Positions 29,201 through 37,778 of a DNA stretch of 64,000 nt are shown here, in pieces. This DNA is from Bradyrhizobium sp. 195 (lineage in GTDB: Bacteria > Pseudomonadota > Alphaproteobacteria > Rhizobiales > Xanthobacteraceae): the NCBI RefSeq assembly GCF_023101665.1, contig NZ_CP082161.1, positions 4,278,001 through 4,342,000 of the forward strand, read 5' to 3'. Every line of letters begins with the position of its first letter. Position 1 is the stretch's first letter. The notes under the pieces are model-generated. The model had not been told where the DNA came from. It did not search any database and saw only the letters and a program-made list of their open reading frames with translations. The position numbers and the translations under genes are program-made.

Positions 29201-29929
29201 GGCCGCGATACGCCAGTGGCGGCCGATCTGCGCGGCGGGCGTGCGCAGGGCAGCCGCGAGGTGATCTACCTCCAGACCAACGATGCCGGCGCGCTGCTGC
29301 GCTTCACCGACACCTACACCAAGGCGGTCGGCGGCCAGATGGTGGTGGCGATGGAGCCGCCGACGTCGGAGCCGAACACGTCGCGCGAGGGCCTCATCAA
29401 TGTCCGTGACTTCACGGTGAAGGGCGAGGCTCAGCTCGAACGCGTCGCCGCCGGCGCGCCCAACGGTACCGGAAACGGCGTCTCCTTCAGCGCGCTCCGC
29501 GCCGAGTTCACCCGGCAGAACGGCGCGCTCACGATCCGCGATGGCGTGGTCAAGGGCCCGATGATCGGCGCCACCATCGAGGGATCAATCGACTATCCCG
29601 GCAATCAGGTCTGCATGAGCGGCACCTTCGTGCCGATGTATGGCGTCAACAACATCTTCGGCCAGATTCCGCTGTTCGGCATCTTCCTCGGCGGCGGCAA
29701 CAATGAAGGGTTGATTGGCGTGACCTATGAGGTGGTCGGCACGCCAGCGGCGCCCGTGATGCGCGTCAATCCGATCTCGGCGATGGCGCCCGGCCTGTTC
29801 CGCAAGATCTTCGAGTTCAACACCGGCAAGCAGAACTCGCCGTTCGAGGAATTCCCCTCGCAGTCCAATGACGGCTCGACCGGCTCGACGCGCCAGCTGT
29901 CCAGCGGTTGTAGTCTCGCGCGGCGGTAA
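26216..29929 (+). CDS. Large AsmA/YhdP-like protein (DUF3971 and AsmA C-terminal region)
   Basis: A 1237-aa protein anchored by one N-terminal helix (VLVVGTLAVIFVGCFGALWW, after a charged cytosolic segment) and extending into the periplasm as repeated beta-strand modules. The pattern of alternating hydrophobic strands (LRAESLNLVDAELAIRIAPD, AEVKLSGAGLLMGH) and the closing VTYEVVGTPAAPVMRVNPIS segment fit the AsmA-like/YhdP group. E. coli members help move phospholipids to the outer membrane. I prefer the ATG at 26216 (MARNKSPQDYNRDFDRR). The frame is open back to an ATG at 26093, but those 41 residues look non-coding. Neither start has an ideal ribosome site. Confidence 0.82.
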   Translation: MARNKSPQDYNRDFDRRGGEQQPQEWDDADWDPDQEAAAGHRARRLLSRSNSGLHRFGDGFGALRRWLAADRWLKRFVLVVGTLAVIFVGCFGALWWRLGAGPINLDIATPWLAAAIEDNIGHGNTVEIGGTQIERAGRIRIAVRIRDIIVRDRDHAVVASAPKAEVKLSGAGLLMGHLRAESLNLVDAELAIRIAPDGTVTVSAGDTAKPLATGVASKKDAGLPPTFPRNGVPPPPFATQPATQDPSQAAPQATAQSGILQGLDWLDSLSMTGLDGQNLNEIGLKNGNLIVDDQQRGSKWSFENITLSLRRPSRGGVTLSLGEEGARPWMLRATIGPAENGVRSVDIKADKVSTSNILLALRVKDLTYTADLPLTGELKGELGRDGVPTFFRGKIAVGAGHIIDTDTPDYPMAIDQAEINVEWDANRRVLVAPFKILSGANRLTLLAHLEPPNGTVNDWQLGFSGGSILLGGIDNEPPLVFNRIAIGFRFDTDHKRFLLTQADISNGEIGVAGTGAIDYSGEPRLTLGFAGTPMSASALKRMWPTLVVPELREWVIERIERGTLQRIEIGVNSPTKNLPRKGPPIPDDGLSVNIVASGVAVRPVDGMPVVHDADLKARVTGRTATVNISQGIADTPAGRKVTISDFTFEVPDMAPKPSPSRTKFRVEGPVPAAAEMLSNDRLSDLSSTVVDPNTSKGTFTANIQLGLPVKGELTKSDTTYAVTADLNGFSADKLVMNQKLEANNLKIVANNQGYQVKGDVKINGQAASLDYRKPTEGDADVRLQATLDDASRARLGFDLGPAVSGSLPIKLSGKIAGGPDQTTKLGVEADLTSVKLDNILPGWLKLPGKSGKASFKVVPTAQSTRLEDIVIEGGGASIKGSLEVDANGELMNVNFPTYSPSDGDKTSLKAERGQDGVIRGTMRGDVFDGRGFLKSAISGNSKDDSKNKMKNVDFDIDVKLGAVAGFNGEAMRSVDAKMSKRSGAIKAFTLSGKIGRDTPVAADLRGGRAQGSREVIYLQTNDAGALLRFTDTYTKAVGGQMVVAMEPPTSEPNTSREGLINVRDFTVKGEAQLERVAAGAPNGTGNGVSFSALRAEFTRQNGALTIRDGVVKGPMIGATIEGSIDYPGNQVCMSGTFVPMYGVNNIFGQIPLFGIFLGGGNNEGLIGVTYEVVGTPAAPVMRVNPISAMAPGLFRKIFEFNTGKQNSPFEEFPSQSNDGSTGSTRQLSSGCSLARR

Positions 29930-29993
29930 GCGCGGGACGGCTTCGTTAAAGCCTGCAGGCAATCAGATCTGATTGTGTCCACGAAGAAGGTGC

Positions 29994-30112
29994 GCTCCCT
30001 CGCCCCCTTGCGGGAGAGGGTCGGGGAGAGGGTGTTTCCGCAGAGAGACGCCCAACGGGGAGAGAACCCTCACCCGGCGCTTTGCGCCGACCTCGCCCGC
30101 AAGCGGGAGAGG
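29994..30112. repeat. Palindromic intergenic repeat (GGGAGAGG type)
   Basis: Two related arms, CCTCGCCCCCTTGCGGGAGA near 29998 and CCTCGCCCGCAAGCGGGAGA at 30091, each itself palindromic (GCCCGC/GCGGG). Between them are GGAGAGGG-type blocks and an ACCCTCACCCGGCGC segment with GGCGC-TTTGCGCC symmetry. It resembles the short dispersed repeats common in rhizobial genomes. It lies between the convergent AsmA-like and chemoreceptor genes. Confidence 0.7.
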
Positions 30113-30124
30113 TGAACGAGCAGC

Positions 30125-31819
30125 CTACGCCGCGCGCACGCCTGCGAGGAACGTCCCGACTTCGCCCGAGAGCTGCTCGGCCTGCTTGGACAGATTCGAG
30201 GCCGCCGCGAGCACCATGCCGGCAGCGTTGCCGGTCTCGTTGGCGGCGGTGGAGACGCCGCCGATATTGGTGGTGACTTCCCTGGTCGCCTCCGCGGTCT
30301 GCGAGACGCTGCGGGCGATCTCGGCGGTGGCGGCGCCTTGTTCTTCGATGGCCGCACCGATCGAGGTCGCGATGCGGCTGACCTCCTCGATGGTGGCGGT
30401 GATGCCGCCGATCGCGTCCACTGCCTCCTTGGTCGCGCCCTGGATCTGGGCGATCTTGTCGCCGATCTCGCGGGTGGCTTCCGCGGTCTGGCTCGCGAGC
30501 GACTTCACCTCGGAAGCGACGACCGCAAAGCCGCGGCCGGCTTCGCCGGCACGCGCGGCCTCGATGGTGGCATTGAGCGCGAGCAGATTGGTCTGGGCGG
30601 CGATGTTGGAAATCAGCTCGGCGACGTGTTCGATCTGCTGGGCGCCGTCCGAGAGCGCCCGCACGATGGTGTCGGTGCGGCGCGCGCTGTCGACCGCGCG
30701 TCCGGTGACTTCGGCTGACTGGGCGACCTGGCGGCTGATCTCGGTGATGGAGGAGGAGAGCTCCTCGGCGGCGGCCGCGACGGTCTGGACGCGCTGGCTG
30801 GCTTCGGTGGCGGCCGAGCCGACCAATGCGGCACGGCGGTTGGTACCTTCGGCGGTCGAGGACATGGACTTGGCGGTGGTCTCGAGCTCGCCGGAGCCGG
30901 AGGCCATCAGGCCGACGAGCTGGCCGACGGAGGCGTCGAAGCGGTCGGCGAGGGAGATCAGGGCGTCGCGCTTCTCCTGCTCGGTCCGCGACTTGGTGGC
31001 GACCTGTTCGGCCTCCAGCGAGCGCGCCGTCAAAGCCGTCTGACGCAGCACTTCGAGAGTCTCGGCCATGCGGCCGATCTCGTCGCCGCGGCCGGTTTCC
31101 TCGACCGGCTTGTCGATGGCGCCTTCGGAAATCTCCTGCATGCGGTTCTTCTGACGCTCGAGCGCGCCGAGCACGTCGCGTGCGATCAGCCAGGATAGCG
31201 CCGCCATCAGCAGCATCAGGCCGATGCCGATCGCGCCGAGCTCAAGCGTCAGTGCGCGGACGTCGGCGTCGATGTCGTCGACGTAGAGGCCGTAGCTGAT
31301 AGTCGCGTTCCAGGGCGCGAATTTGCGCGCGAATATGGTCTTGCGGACAGGTTCGGTCTGGCCGGGACGGGGATAGAGATAGGAGGCCACGCCGCCCTGC
31401 GCGGTCTCGCTGCCGGCCTTGATTATGGCGTCCGCGATCAGCACGCCGTTGGAGTCCTTGGCCCCCGTGATCTTGCCTTCGAGCTGCTGATTGGCGCCGT
31501 TCACGACCAGGGAGCCGTCCTGATTGTAAACCACCGGGTAGCCCTGGTTGCCATTGAAGTTCATGCGGCGGCCGCGCCGATGGAACTGGGCCTTGGCATC
31601 GGCCAGCGTCAGCTTGCCGGCGGCAACCTCATCCTGAAGCGATTGCGCGTAGTTGTAGAGCAGCTCGACGGCGGTCCGCATCTGCTGGACCCGATCCTCC
31701 ATCATGCGGCTCTTGCTGAGCGCGGCCGATACCCCGATGATGGCCGCAACCGTGAGCGCGGCGAGACACACCATGCTGGCAAGCTTGGTGCGGATCTTGA
31801 GGTGACTCAGCAGCTTCAT
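30125..31819 (-). CDS. Methyl-accepting chemotaxis protein with periplasmic single-Cache domain
   Basis: A transmembrane chemoreceptor, 564 aa. TM1 is at about 12-33 and TM2 at about 190-212. Between them is a single-Cache type domain ([36 protein letters not shown]) of the kind that binds small organic acids. HAMP follows ([20 protein letters not shown]). The cytosolic signalling hairpin tip is present ([35 protein letters not shown]). It ends in GVRAA without a CheR-tethering pentapeptide. No che genes are nearby, so it reports to a remote CheA. The ligand is unknown. Confidence 0.93.
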   Translation of the reverse strand: MKLLSHLKIRTKLASMVCLAALTVAAIIGVSAALSKSRMMEDRVQQMRTAVELLYNYAQSLQDEVAAGKLTLADAKAQFHRRGRRMNFNGNQGYPVVYNQDGSLVVNGANQQLEGKITGAKDSNGVLIADAIIKAGSETAQGGVASYLYPRPGQTEPVRKTIFARKFAPWNATISYGLYVDDIDADVRALTLELGAIGIGLMLLMAALSWLIARDVLGALERQKNRMQEISEGAIDKPVEETGRGDEIGRMAETLEVLRQTALTARSLEAEQVATKSRTEQEKRDALISLADRFDASVGQLVGLMASGSGELETTAKSMSSTAEGTNRRAALVGSAATEASQRVQTVAAAAEELSSSITEISRQVAQSAEVTGRAVDSARRTDTIVRALSDGAQQIEHVAELISNIAAQTNLLALNATIEAARAGEAGRGFAVVASEVKSLASQTAEATREIGDKIAQIQGATKEAVDAIGGITATIEEVSRIATSIGAAIEEQGAATAEIARSVSQTAEATREVTTNIGGVSTAANETGNAAGMVLAAASNLSKQAEQLSGEVGTFLAGVRAA

Positions 31820-32033
31820 CGCAGCCTCGATGGGAAATGGTTGTTATTGCTCGCGTCGGTAGCATGAAGTTCTTACCAATCATGAATGGACGCGTGCGAC
31901 GTGCTGCCACGCGCGGCGTCTGCACCTGCGTGCGCAACATGCAGGCCGACGCGCCTCGCCGCGCGTGGCGGGTCAGGTCGCGGAGAAAAATGATGTCGGA
32001 AGTTGGTGGTGATCGAGCGCGGCCGGAGTGGCA

Positions 32034-32120
32034 GTGAACCGATTCGCTCACCGCATCATCATGTCCGTGCTGCTCGTCGCGGCCCTCGTCCTGATCTGGA
32101 ACGTGCTGGGGGCGCGCTGA
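32034..32120 (+). CDS. Small predicted membrane protein, 28 aa
   Basis: GTG start, 28 residues: MNRFAHRIIMSVLLVAALV, then LIWNVLGAR. A basic N-terminus and one hydrophobic helix of about 17-18 residues make a typical single-pass small protein. Support comes from GGAG 5 bases before the GTG and a strong hairpin straight after the stop (32121-32147). It stands alone between a divergent chemoreceptor gene and a convergent DoxX gene. Function unknown. Confidence 0.55.
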   Translation: MNRFAHRIIMSVLLVAALVLIWNVLGAR

Positions 32121-32147
32121 GACGGCACCGGGTCTGCCGGTGCCGTC
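32121..32147 (+). terminator. Hairpin after the 28-aa ORF
   Basis: A perfect 11-bp stem: GACGGCACCGG (32121-32131), loop GTCTG, CCGGTGCCGTC (32137-32147). It begins at the base after the TGA of the small gene. The T-tract is weak (CCGCTT), so it may work as a stabilising or Rho-assisted end. Confidence 0.65.
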
Positions 32148-32194
32148 CCGCTTGGCGGGTCAATCAGGGGCGCATCAGCGCGGCGCGTACGCGC

Positions 32195-32599
32195 CTATTT
32201 CTTACCCATCGCCGCATCGGCACTGACCGAGCCGCCGCCGGCTGCCGACAGATAGAGGCAGGCGAAGCAGAACAGGATCGCCGCGGTGCCGCCATTGAGG
32301 AGCGGCAGGAACACCGGCGTTTCGCCCTTGAACATGTGGCCCATGAAGTAGGCGAAGGCCATTTCACCCGCGAGGATGAAAGCGCTGAGACGGGTGAACA
32401 GGCCGAGCATCAGCAGCGCACCGAGTACGAGTTCGAGCGCGCCGGCCGTCCAGATCAGCGGCGGGATGTTGGCGAAGTAAGGAAGCACCGGAAACTTGAA
32501 GATCTTGGCGACGCCGTACTGAAACAGCAGCAACCCCGTGATGAAACGAAACAGGCTCAAGAGAACCGGTTGAAAGCGAGTGAGATAGTTAAAGTCCAT
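32195..32599 (-). CDS. DoxX-family membrane protein
   Basis: A 134-aa inner-membrane protein with four helices. Family landmarks are SLFRFITGLLLFQYGVAKIF, WTAGALELVLGALLMLGLFT, LAGEMAFAYFMGH and FCFACLYLSAAGGG. DoxX-like proteins are linked to redox and thiol stress, with no fixed reaction. The start is the ATG at 32599 (MDFNYLTRFQPV) behind a GGAGGG stretch; the frame upstream of it is not protein-like. It is a single gene between convergent and codirectional neighbours. Confidence 0.88.
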   Translation of the reverse strand: MDFNYLTRFQPVLLSLFRFITGLLLFQYGVAKIFKFPVLPYFANIPPLIWTAGALELVLGALLMLGLFTRLSAFILAGEMAFAYFMGHMFKGETPVFLPLLNGGTAAILFCFACLYLSAAGGGSVSADAAMGKK

Positions 32600-32818
32600 T
32601 GGTTTGTGCCCTCCATCCAATGCGCGACTTGGACCGTATTCAGTTCGACCCCGCAAGCGGCTCCGCGTCAATTTGCGCTGACAATTTTGTCATGACGGAC
32701 AAAACACCGCAGTTCGTCCGTTCACGCCGGTTGCCTTGGAATTTTTCGCGCGCCGCTCCCCGCATGCCGTCCGTAATTCCCCGGTGACATCGAGGGATGC
32801 AGGTTACGTCGGGGAGAC

Positions 32819-34081
32819 TTACTCCCGCAAGGCGGGGACGATCAGGAATGGAATCATTCCGAGGATCACGCTCGCAAGTGCGAAGATGAGCAGCAGATCG
32901 TAACCGTGGGTGAAGTCGTGGATAAGGCCGCCGCTCCATGAGCCGAAGGCCGACCCCAACCCGCTCCCGATCGAGATGGTGCCGAAGATCGTACCGACGC
33001 GTTTCCCGCGGAATATCTTCATTGCGGTGGCGGTAATCAGTGGACCGCGCGAGCCCATCATGCTGCCGAAGCAGACGACGAAACCGGCGAGCAGGAAGAC
33101 GTTCGGATAATACTGAAGCAGCCAGAGCAGGACGATGCCGACGATCGAGATCGCGTAGCTGAGCAGCACCGATGGCCGCCGCCCGATCAGTCCGTCGAGC
33201 GCGGAGACCCCGAGCATGCCGAACACCAGCACGACGCCGGAAAAACCCCAGGCGGTCGCCGCCTGGAGCGGCGGGAAGCCGGCGTCGATCAGATAGGCCA
33301 CGATCTGGGCAGCGATCGCATACATGCCGACGGCGGTGAAGAAGAAGGTCGAGAACAGCGCCCAGAAGGCGTGGTGGCGCATGGCGCTCACCAGCGTCCA
33401 GCCATTGTCGACGAAGTCGGGATCGGTCTTCTTGGTCACGTGCGGCGAGCCCGCCGAAAACATCCGCCAAGGCAGGAGCAGCAGCGGCACCAGCAGTCCC
33501 AGCGCGGCGAAGCCGAACAGCTGATAGGTGTCGCGCCAGCCGATGTGGTCGATCAAGAGCTGCGATGCCGGCAGCAACGCCAGCACGCCGCCGCCCATTG
33601 CCGAATACACCACTGACATTGCGGTCGGCAGACGGCGCCCGAACCAGCGGCCGAGCAGGATCGAGTTCGGCACGATGCCGATGAAGGCGACGCCGATGCC
33701 GACGCAGAGGCCGATCGAGAGTTGGAACTGCCAGAGATGCTGGGCGTGGGCCGCGATCAGGAAAGCCGCGCCGAGCAGTAGCAGCCCGAGCGCATAGACG
33801 ATGCGCGGTCCGGAATGGTCGAACAGACGACCGACGAAGGGCGCGGTGAGACCGCTCGCGAGCCAAGTGAGGGAATAGACCGAGACGATCTGCGCGCGGT
33901 CCCAGCCGAAGCTCTCCGAGATCGGCTTCAGGAACACCGTAAAACTGTCGCCGAGCCCGCGGCCGAGCACGGCCAGCGTGAAGCAGAGCGCAAGCACGGT
34001 GAGCGCGACGCGCACGGCACCTTGCGGCGTCGTCGTGACGCCGTCCTTGCTCGTTTCCCTATCGGGCGTGTTCTGATCCAT
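32819..34081 (-). CDS. Major facilitator superfamily permease
   Basis: A 420-aa, 12-helix inner-membrane transporter. The MFS loop 2-3 motif appears as LTAPFVGRLFDHSGPRIVYA. The second half has SALDGLIGRRPSVLLSYAIS. The pattern (SFGWDRAQIVSVYSL at the first loop, LLGRWFGRRLPTAMSVVYSA) resembles the monocarboxylate/oxalate:formate (MCT/OFA) subgroup. The substrate is unknown. It lies 57 bases downstream of tyrS on the same strand, so transcripts may run through. Confidence 0.88.
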   Translation of the reverse strand: MDQNTPDRETSKDGVTTTPQGAVRVALTVLALCFTLAVLGRGLGDSFTVFLKPISESFGWDRAQIVSVYSLTWLASGLTAPFVGRLFDHSGPRIVYALGLLLLGAAFLIAAHAQHLWQFQLSIGLCVGIGVAFIGIVPNSILLGRWFGRRLPTAMSVVYSAMGGGVLALLPASQLLIDHIGWRDTYQLFGFAALGLLVPLLLLPWRMFSAGSPHVTKKTDPDFVDNGWTLVSAMRHHAFWALFSTFFFTAVGMYAIAAQIVAYLIDAGFPPLQAATAWGFSGVVLVFGMLGVSALDGLIGRRPSVLLSYAISIVGIVLLWLLQYYPNVFLLAGFVVCFGSMMGSRGPLITATAMKIFRGKRVGTIFGTISIGSGLGSAFGSWSGGLIHDFTHGYDLLLIFALASVILGMIPFLIVPALRE

Positions 34082-34138
34082 TGCTGGTCAGGGAGCGCGC
34101 TTCGGCGCACCCTGACAAGCAGCGAAAAGCTCATACGC

Positions 34139-35392
34139 CTATGCAGGTCTGATCAGGACGTGCTTCTTCTTGCCGAAGGAGAGCTTGATCACGCCCTCCG
34201 GCGTCAGGTTGGCCGCTGACAGCGCCAGCTTCTCGTCAGTGACGGGTTGGTCGTTGACGCGCAGGCCACCGCCCTTGATCTGGCGGCGTGCTTCGCCGTT
34301 CGAGGCGACGAGGCCGGCCTTGACGAAAGCGTTGAGCACGCCGAGGCCGGCATCGAGTTCGCCGCGCGGAATTTCCACCGTAGGCAGGCTCTCGGCGAGC
34401 GCGCCTTCCTCGAAGGTGCGACGCGCGGTCTCGGCTGCTTCGTTGGCGGCATCGCGGCCATGCAGCAGCGCCGTCGCTTCGGTGGCGAGCACCTTCTTGG
34501 CCTCGTTGATCTCCGAGCCGCCGAGCCCCTCGAGCTTCTTGATCTCAGCGATCGGCAGCGTCGTGAACAGCTTCAGGAATTTGCCGACGTCGGCGTCCTC
34601 GGTGTTGCGCCAATACTGCCAGAAATCATACGGCGAGAACTGGTCGGCATTGAGCCACACCGCGCCTTGCGCGGTCTTGCCCATCTTGGCACCCGATGCG
34701 GTCGTCAGCAGCGGCGTCGTCAGCGCGAACAGCTGGTGGGTGCCCATGCGACGGCCGAGATCGACGCCCATGATGATGTTGCCCCATTGGTCCGAGCCGC
34801 CCATCTGCAATTTGCAGCCGGTGCGCTTGGCGAGCTCGACGAAGTCGTAGGCCTGGCAGACCATGTAGTTGAACTCGATGAAGCTCATCTCCTGCTCGCG
34901 CTCGAGGCGCAGCCGCACGGAGTCCATGGTCAGCATGCGATTGACCGAGAAATGGCGGCCGACGTCGCGCAGCATCTCGATCCAGTTCAGCTTGGTCAGC
35001 CACTCCGCATTGTCGAGCATGACCGCGTCGCTCTTGCCTTCGCCGTAGCGCAGCACCTTTGCGAACACGCCGCGGATCGATTCCTTGTTGGCCTCGATCT
35101 CGGTGACGGTGCGCATCGCGCGCGTCTCGTCCTTGCCGGAGGGATCACCCACCATGGTAGTGCCGCCGCCCATCAGCGTGATCGGCTTGTTGCCGGACTC
35201 CTGGAGCCAGTGCAGCATCATCATGGTCAGGTAATTGCCGATGTGCAGCGAGCGGGCGGTGCAATCGTAGCCGACATAGGCGGTCGCCTCGCCCTTGGCG
35301 GCGAGTGCGTCCAGCCCCTCGAAATCGGAGCACTGGTGGATGAAACCACGTTCCTGCAGGGTGTTGAGGAAATCCGATTTAAATGCAGTCAT
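34139..35392 (-). CDS. tyrS: Tyrosyl-tRNA synthetase
   Basis: Charges tRNA-Tyr; class Ic synthetase, 417 aa. The class I HIGH motif is in [20 protein letters not shown]. The tyrosine pocket includes [14 protein letters not shown] and GGSDQWGNI. The KMSKS-loop appears as [16 protein letters not shown], the usual bacterial TyrS variant. A C-terminal S4 RNA-binding domain ([20 protein letters not shown]) completes it. The start [20 protein letters not shown] agrees with the family. It is divergent from anmK across 165 bases. Confidence 0.96.
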   Translation of the reverse strand: MTAFKSDFLNTLQERGFIHQCSDFEGLDALAAKGEATAYVGYDCTARSLHIGNYLTMMMLHWLQESGNKPITLMGGGTTMVGDPSGKDETRAMRTVTEIEANKESIRGVFAKVLRYGEGKSDAVMLDNAEWLTKLNWIEMLRDVGRHFSVNRMLTMDSVRLRLEREQEMSFIEFNYMVCQAYDFVELAKRTGCKLQMGGSDQWGNIIMGVDLGRRMGTHQLFALTTPLLTTASGAKMGKTAQGAVWLNADQFSPYDFWQYWRNTEDADVGKFLKLFTTLPIAEIKKLEGLGGSEINEAKKVLATEATALLHGRDAANEAAETARRTFEEGALAESLPTVEIPRGELDAGLGVLNAFVKAGLVASNGEARRQIKGGGLRVNDQPVTDEKLALSAANLTPEGVIKLSFGKKKHVLIRPA

Positions 35393-35557
35393 CTGTCGGC
35401 GCGCCTGACAATTCTTGGTTTACTGTTTTGGGAGCAATTTAAAGGTCTTCTGAGGGAACTCGCTTGCTGCCCGCCACTTGGCGCTGTGGCATTATAAGAT
35501 GTGTCCCTCTGGCACAAGATCGGCATGCCGGAGGGGGTCTGTTGAGGACGCTGATCC

Positions 35558-36661
35558 ATGATGTTGACGGCACTCGGTTTGATGAGCGGCACCTCGCTGG
35601 ACGGGGTGGATGTCGCGCTGATCGAGACCGACGGGAAGCAGGTGAAGGCGTTCGGGCCAACCGGTTATCGGCCCTATAGCTCCGCTGAGCGCAATCTGCT
35701 GCGCCAGGCGCTCGCCGAGGCTGTGCAACTGCCACAACGCGATGCCCGGCCTGGAGTGCTGGCCGAGGCCGAGCGCGCCGTGACACAGGCGCATGCCGAG
35801 GCAGTAGCCGCCTTCCTCGCCCAGAACCGGATGAAGCCGGAGGATGTCGACATCGTCGGCTTCCACGGCCAGACCGTGCTGCACCGCCCCGAGAAGCGGC
35901 TGACGGTGCAGATCGGCGACGCGCCGGCGCTGGCCAGGGCGATCCATATCCCGGTGATGCATGATTTCCGCGCCGCCGACGTCGAGGCGGGCGGGCAGGG
36001 CGCGCCCCTCGTGCCGGTCTACCACCGCGCGCTCGCCCATTCGCTGGACCGCGAAGGGCCGATCGTCGTGGTCAATATCGGCGGCGTTTCCAACATCACC
36101 TATATCGACGGCAACGATACGCTGATCGCCTGCGACACCGGCCCCGGCAACGCGCTGCTCGACGATTTCATGTACCGCACCATGAACCAGGCGTTCGATG
36201 CGGAAGGAAAGTTCGCAGCGCTCGGGAAGGTCGATGAGGCCTGGATCGCGCGGGCGCTGGAGCTGCCGTTCTTCGCCGCGCCCCCGCCGAAATCGCTCGA
36301 CCGCAACGACTTCGCTGCGCTCAAGCTCGGCGACGTCGCGCCGGCCGATGGCGCTGCGACCCTGACCGCCTTCACCGCGGCGGCGATCGCGCGCATCATC
36401 CCATTGTTGCCACGGCGGCCGCGGAGCTGGATCGTTTGCGGCGGCGGCGCCCGCAACCTCACCATGCTGCGGATGCTGCGGGAGCGGGTGGGATCGGCCA
36501 CAGTCGAGGCCGCCGAGACGCTCGGCTGGGCCTCCGACGCTATTGAGGCCCAGGCCTTCGGCTTCCTTGCGGCGCGCGGGCTGAAGGGTCTGCCGCTGTC
36601 CTATCCGGCGACCACCGGCGTGCCGATGCCGATGACGGGCGGGGTAATCGCAAGGCCGTGA
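35558..36661 (+). CDS. anmK: Anhydro-N-acetylmuramic acid kinase
   Basis: Phosphorylates and opens 1,6-anhydro-MurNAc to MurNAc-6-phosphate in peptidoglycan recycling; 367 aa, normal length. ASKHA-fold motifs are LMSGTSLDGVDVALIETDG, VGFHGQTVLHRP, the phosphate-binding VNIGGVSNITY, ACDTGPGNALLDDF and the adenine-binding WIVCGGGARN. The ATG at 35558 gives MMLTALGLMSGTS; the second ATG, one codon on, is equally possible. The divergent pair anmK/tyrS is common in alphaproteobacteria. Confidence 0.95.
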   Translation: MMLTALGLMSGTSLDGVDVALIETDGKQVKAFGPTGYRPYSSAERNLLRQALAEAVQLPQRDARPGVLAEAERAVTQAHAEAVAAFLAQNRMKPEDVDIVGFHGQTVLHRPEKRLTVQIGDAPALARAIHIPVMHDFRAADVEAGGQGAPLVPVYHRALAHSLDREGPIVVVNIGGVSNITYIDGNDTLIACDTGPGNALLDDFMYRTMNQAFDAEGKFAALGKVDEAWIARALELPFFAAPPPKSLDRNDFAALKLGDVAPADGAATLTAFTAAAIARIIPLLPRRPRSWIVCGGGARNLTMLRMLRERVGSATVEAAETLGWASDAIEAQAFGFLAARGLKGLPLSYPATTGVPMPMTGGVIARP

Positions 36662-36677
36662 AAATCAGAGGCGGTCA

Positions 36678-36737
36678 ATGCAGATGTATCGATCTTGACG
36701 TGTTCATGCAAATGCATCTATATGGATGCAATTGCAT
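36678..36737 (+). promoter_or_regulatory. Promoter with three ATGCA-type 12-bp operator-like sites before the GST gene
   Basis: A candidate -35 TTGACG (36695-36700) is followed after 16-17 bases by TCTATA/CTATAT (36717-36723). Three similar 12-mers surround it: ATGCAGATGTAT (36678), ATGCAAATGCAT (36706) and the perfect palindrome ATGCAATTGCAT (36726). The last two are exactly 20 bp apart, two helical turns, and bracket the -10. This is what a MarR/TetR-type repressor site would look like; no such regulator gene is adjacent. Confidence 0.55.
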
Positions 36738-36757
36738 TTAACGCCGGGATCGCCGCC

Positions 36758-37435
36758 ATGACCGCCACCCTCAAACTGATCAGCCACAAGCTTTGTCCCT
36801 ACGTGCAGCGCGCCGTGATCGCGCTCAAGGAAAAGGGCGTCCCGTTCGAGCGGATCGATATCGATCTCGCTGCCAAGCCCGACTGGTTCTTGAAGCTCTC
36901 GCCGCTCGGCAAGGTGCCGGTGCTGGTGGTGACGACCGACAAGGGCGAGGTCGCGCTGTTCGAGAGCAACGTGATCTGCGAATACATCGAGGAGACGCAA
37001 GGTGGCGCGAAGCTGCATCCGGCTGACTCGCTGAAGCGTGCCGAGCACCGCGCCTGGATGGAGTTCGGCTCGGCGATCCTCGGCGATCTCTGGGGCCTGG
37101 AGACGACTACGGATGCCGCGATCTTCGAAAGCAAGCGCCAGGCACTCGTCGCAAAGTTCGCGCGTGTCGAAGCTGCGCTCGGCACAGGTTCGTTCTTCGC
37201 CGGCGATGCGTTCAGCCTGGTTGATGCGGTCTTCGCGCCCGTCTTCCGCTATTTCGACCTGTTCGACGAACTGACCGAGCACGGCATTTTCCGCGATGTG
37301 CCGAAGGTGCGGGCGTGGCGCGCCGAGCTTGCGAAGCGCCCGAGCGTGCGCAGCGCGGTCGGCGCGGACTATCCGCAACTGTTGCGCGCCTTCCTTGTTC
37401 GTCACGACGCGCATCTGCTCAAGCTCGCGGCCTGA
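36758..37435 (+). CDS. Glutathione S-transferase family protein (omega-like)
   Basis: A 225-aa GST. The N-terminal thioredoxin-like domain has the active motif SHKLCPYVQRAVIALKEKG, with Cys rather than Ser or Tyr, as in omega-class GSTs and dehydroascorbate reductases. The glutathione-binding segments are GKVPVLVV and ALFESNVICEYIEE. The C-terminal helical domain includes FFAGDAFSLVDAVFAPVFRY. The start is the ATG at 36758 (MTATLKLI); the open frame upstream runs through the operator region. The SMR exporter gene follows after 10 bases, so the two probably form a detoxification operon. Confidence 0.9.
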   Translation: MTATLKLISHKLCPYVQRAVIALKEKGVPFERIDIDLAAKPDWFLKLSPLGKVPVLVVTTDKGEVALFESNVICEYIEETQGGAKLHPADSLKRAEHRAWMEFGSAILGDLWGLETTTDAAIFESKRQALVAKFARVEAALGTGSFFAGDAFSLVDAVFAPVFRYFDLFDELTEHGIFRDVPKVRAWRAELAKRPSVRSAVGADYPQLLRAFLVRHDAHLLKLAA

Positions 37436-37445
37436 GCGCATTCCG

Positions 37446-37769
37446 ATGTCGCCGTCGGTGGCCTGGCTGATGCTCGTGATCGCCGGCGCGCTCGACGTCG
37501 GCTGGGCGATCTCGATGAAATACGCGGAAGGTTACACGCGTGTGGGCTGGAGCATCGTCTCGCTGGTGCTGCTCGCTGCCTTCGTCTTCCTGCTGGGGCG
37601 GGCGCTGAAGGTGCTCGAGGTCGGCGTCGCCTATTCGGTGTGGACCGGCATCGGCGCGGCCGGCACATTCGTCATGGGCGTCCTACTGTTCGGCGAGACC
37701 TTGAGCGCGATGAAGCTTGCGGGCATCGCGCTCGTCTTGATGGGGATCGTCGCGCTGAAACTGGCTTGA
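37446..37769 (+). CDS. sugE: Small multidrug resistance exporter, SugE/Gdx-like
   Basis: A 107-aa, four-helix SMR protein. The SugE/Gdx features are WAISMKYAEGYTR after helix 1, the tryptophan-glycine motif VAYSVWTGIGAAGTF, and the C-terminal GIALVLMGIVALKLA. E. coli Gdx exports guanidinium in exchange for protons. The central acidic residue of helix 1, Glu in EmrE and Gdx, is Asp17 here (AGALDVGWA). It follows the GST gene closely. I see no guanidine riboswitch upstream, so the physiological substrate is open. Confidence 0.9.
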   Translation: MSPSVAWLMLVIAGALDVGWAISMKYAEGYTRVGWSIVSLVLLAAFVFLLGRALKVLEVGVAYSVWTGIGAAGTFVMGVLLFGETLSAMKLAGIALVLMGIVALKLA

Positions 37770-37778
37770 GCGATACGC

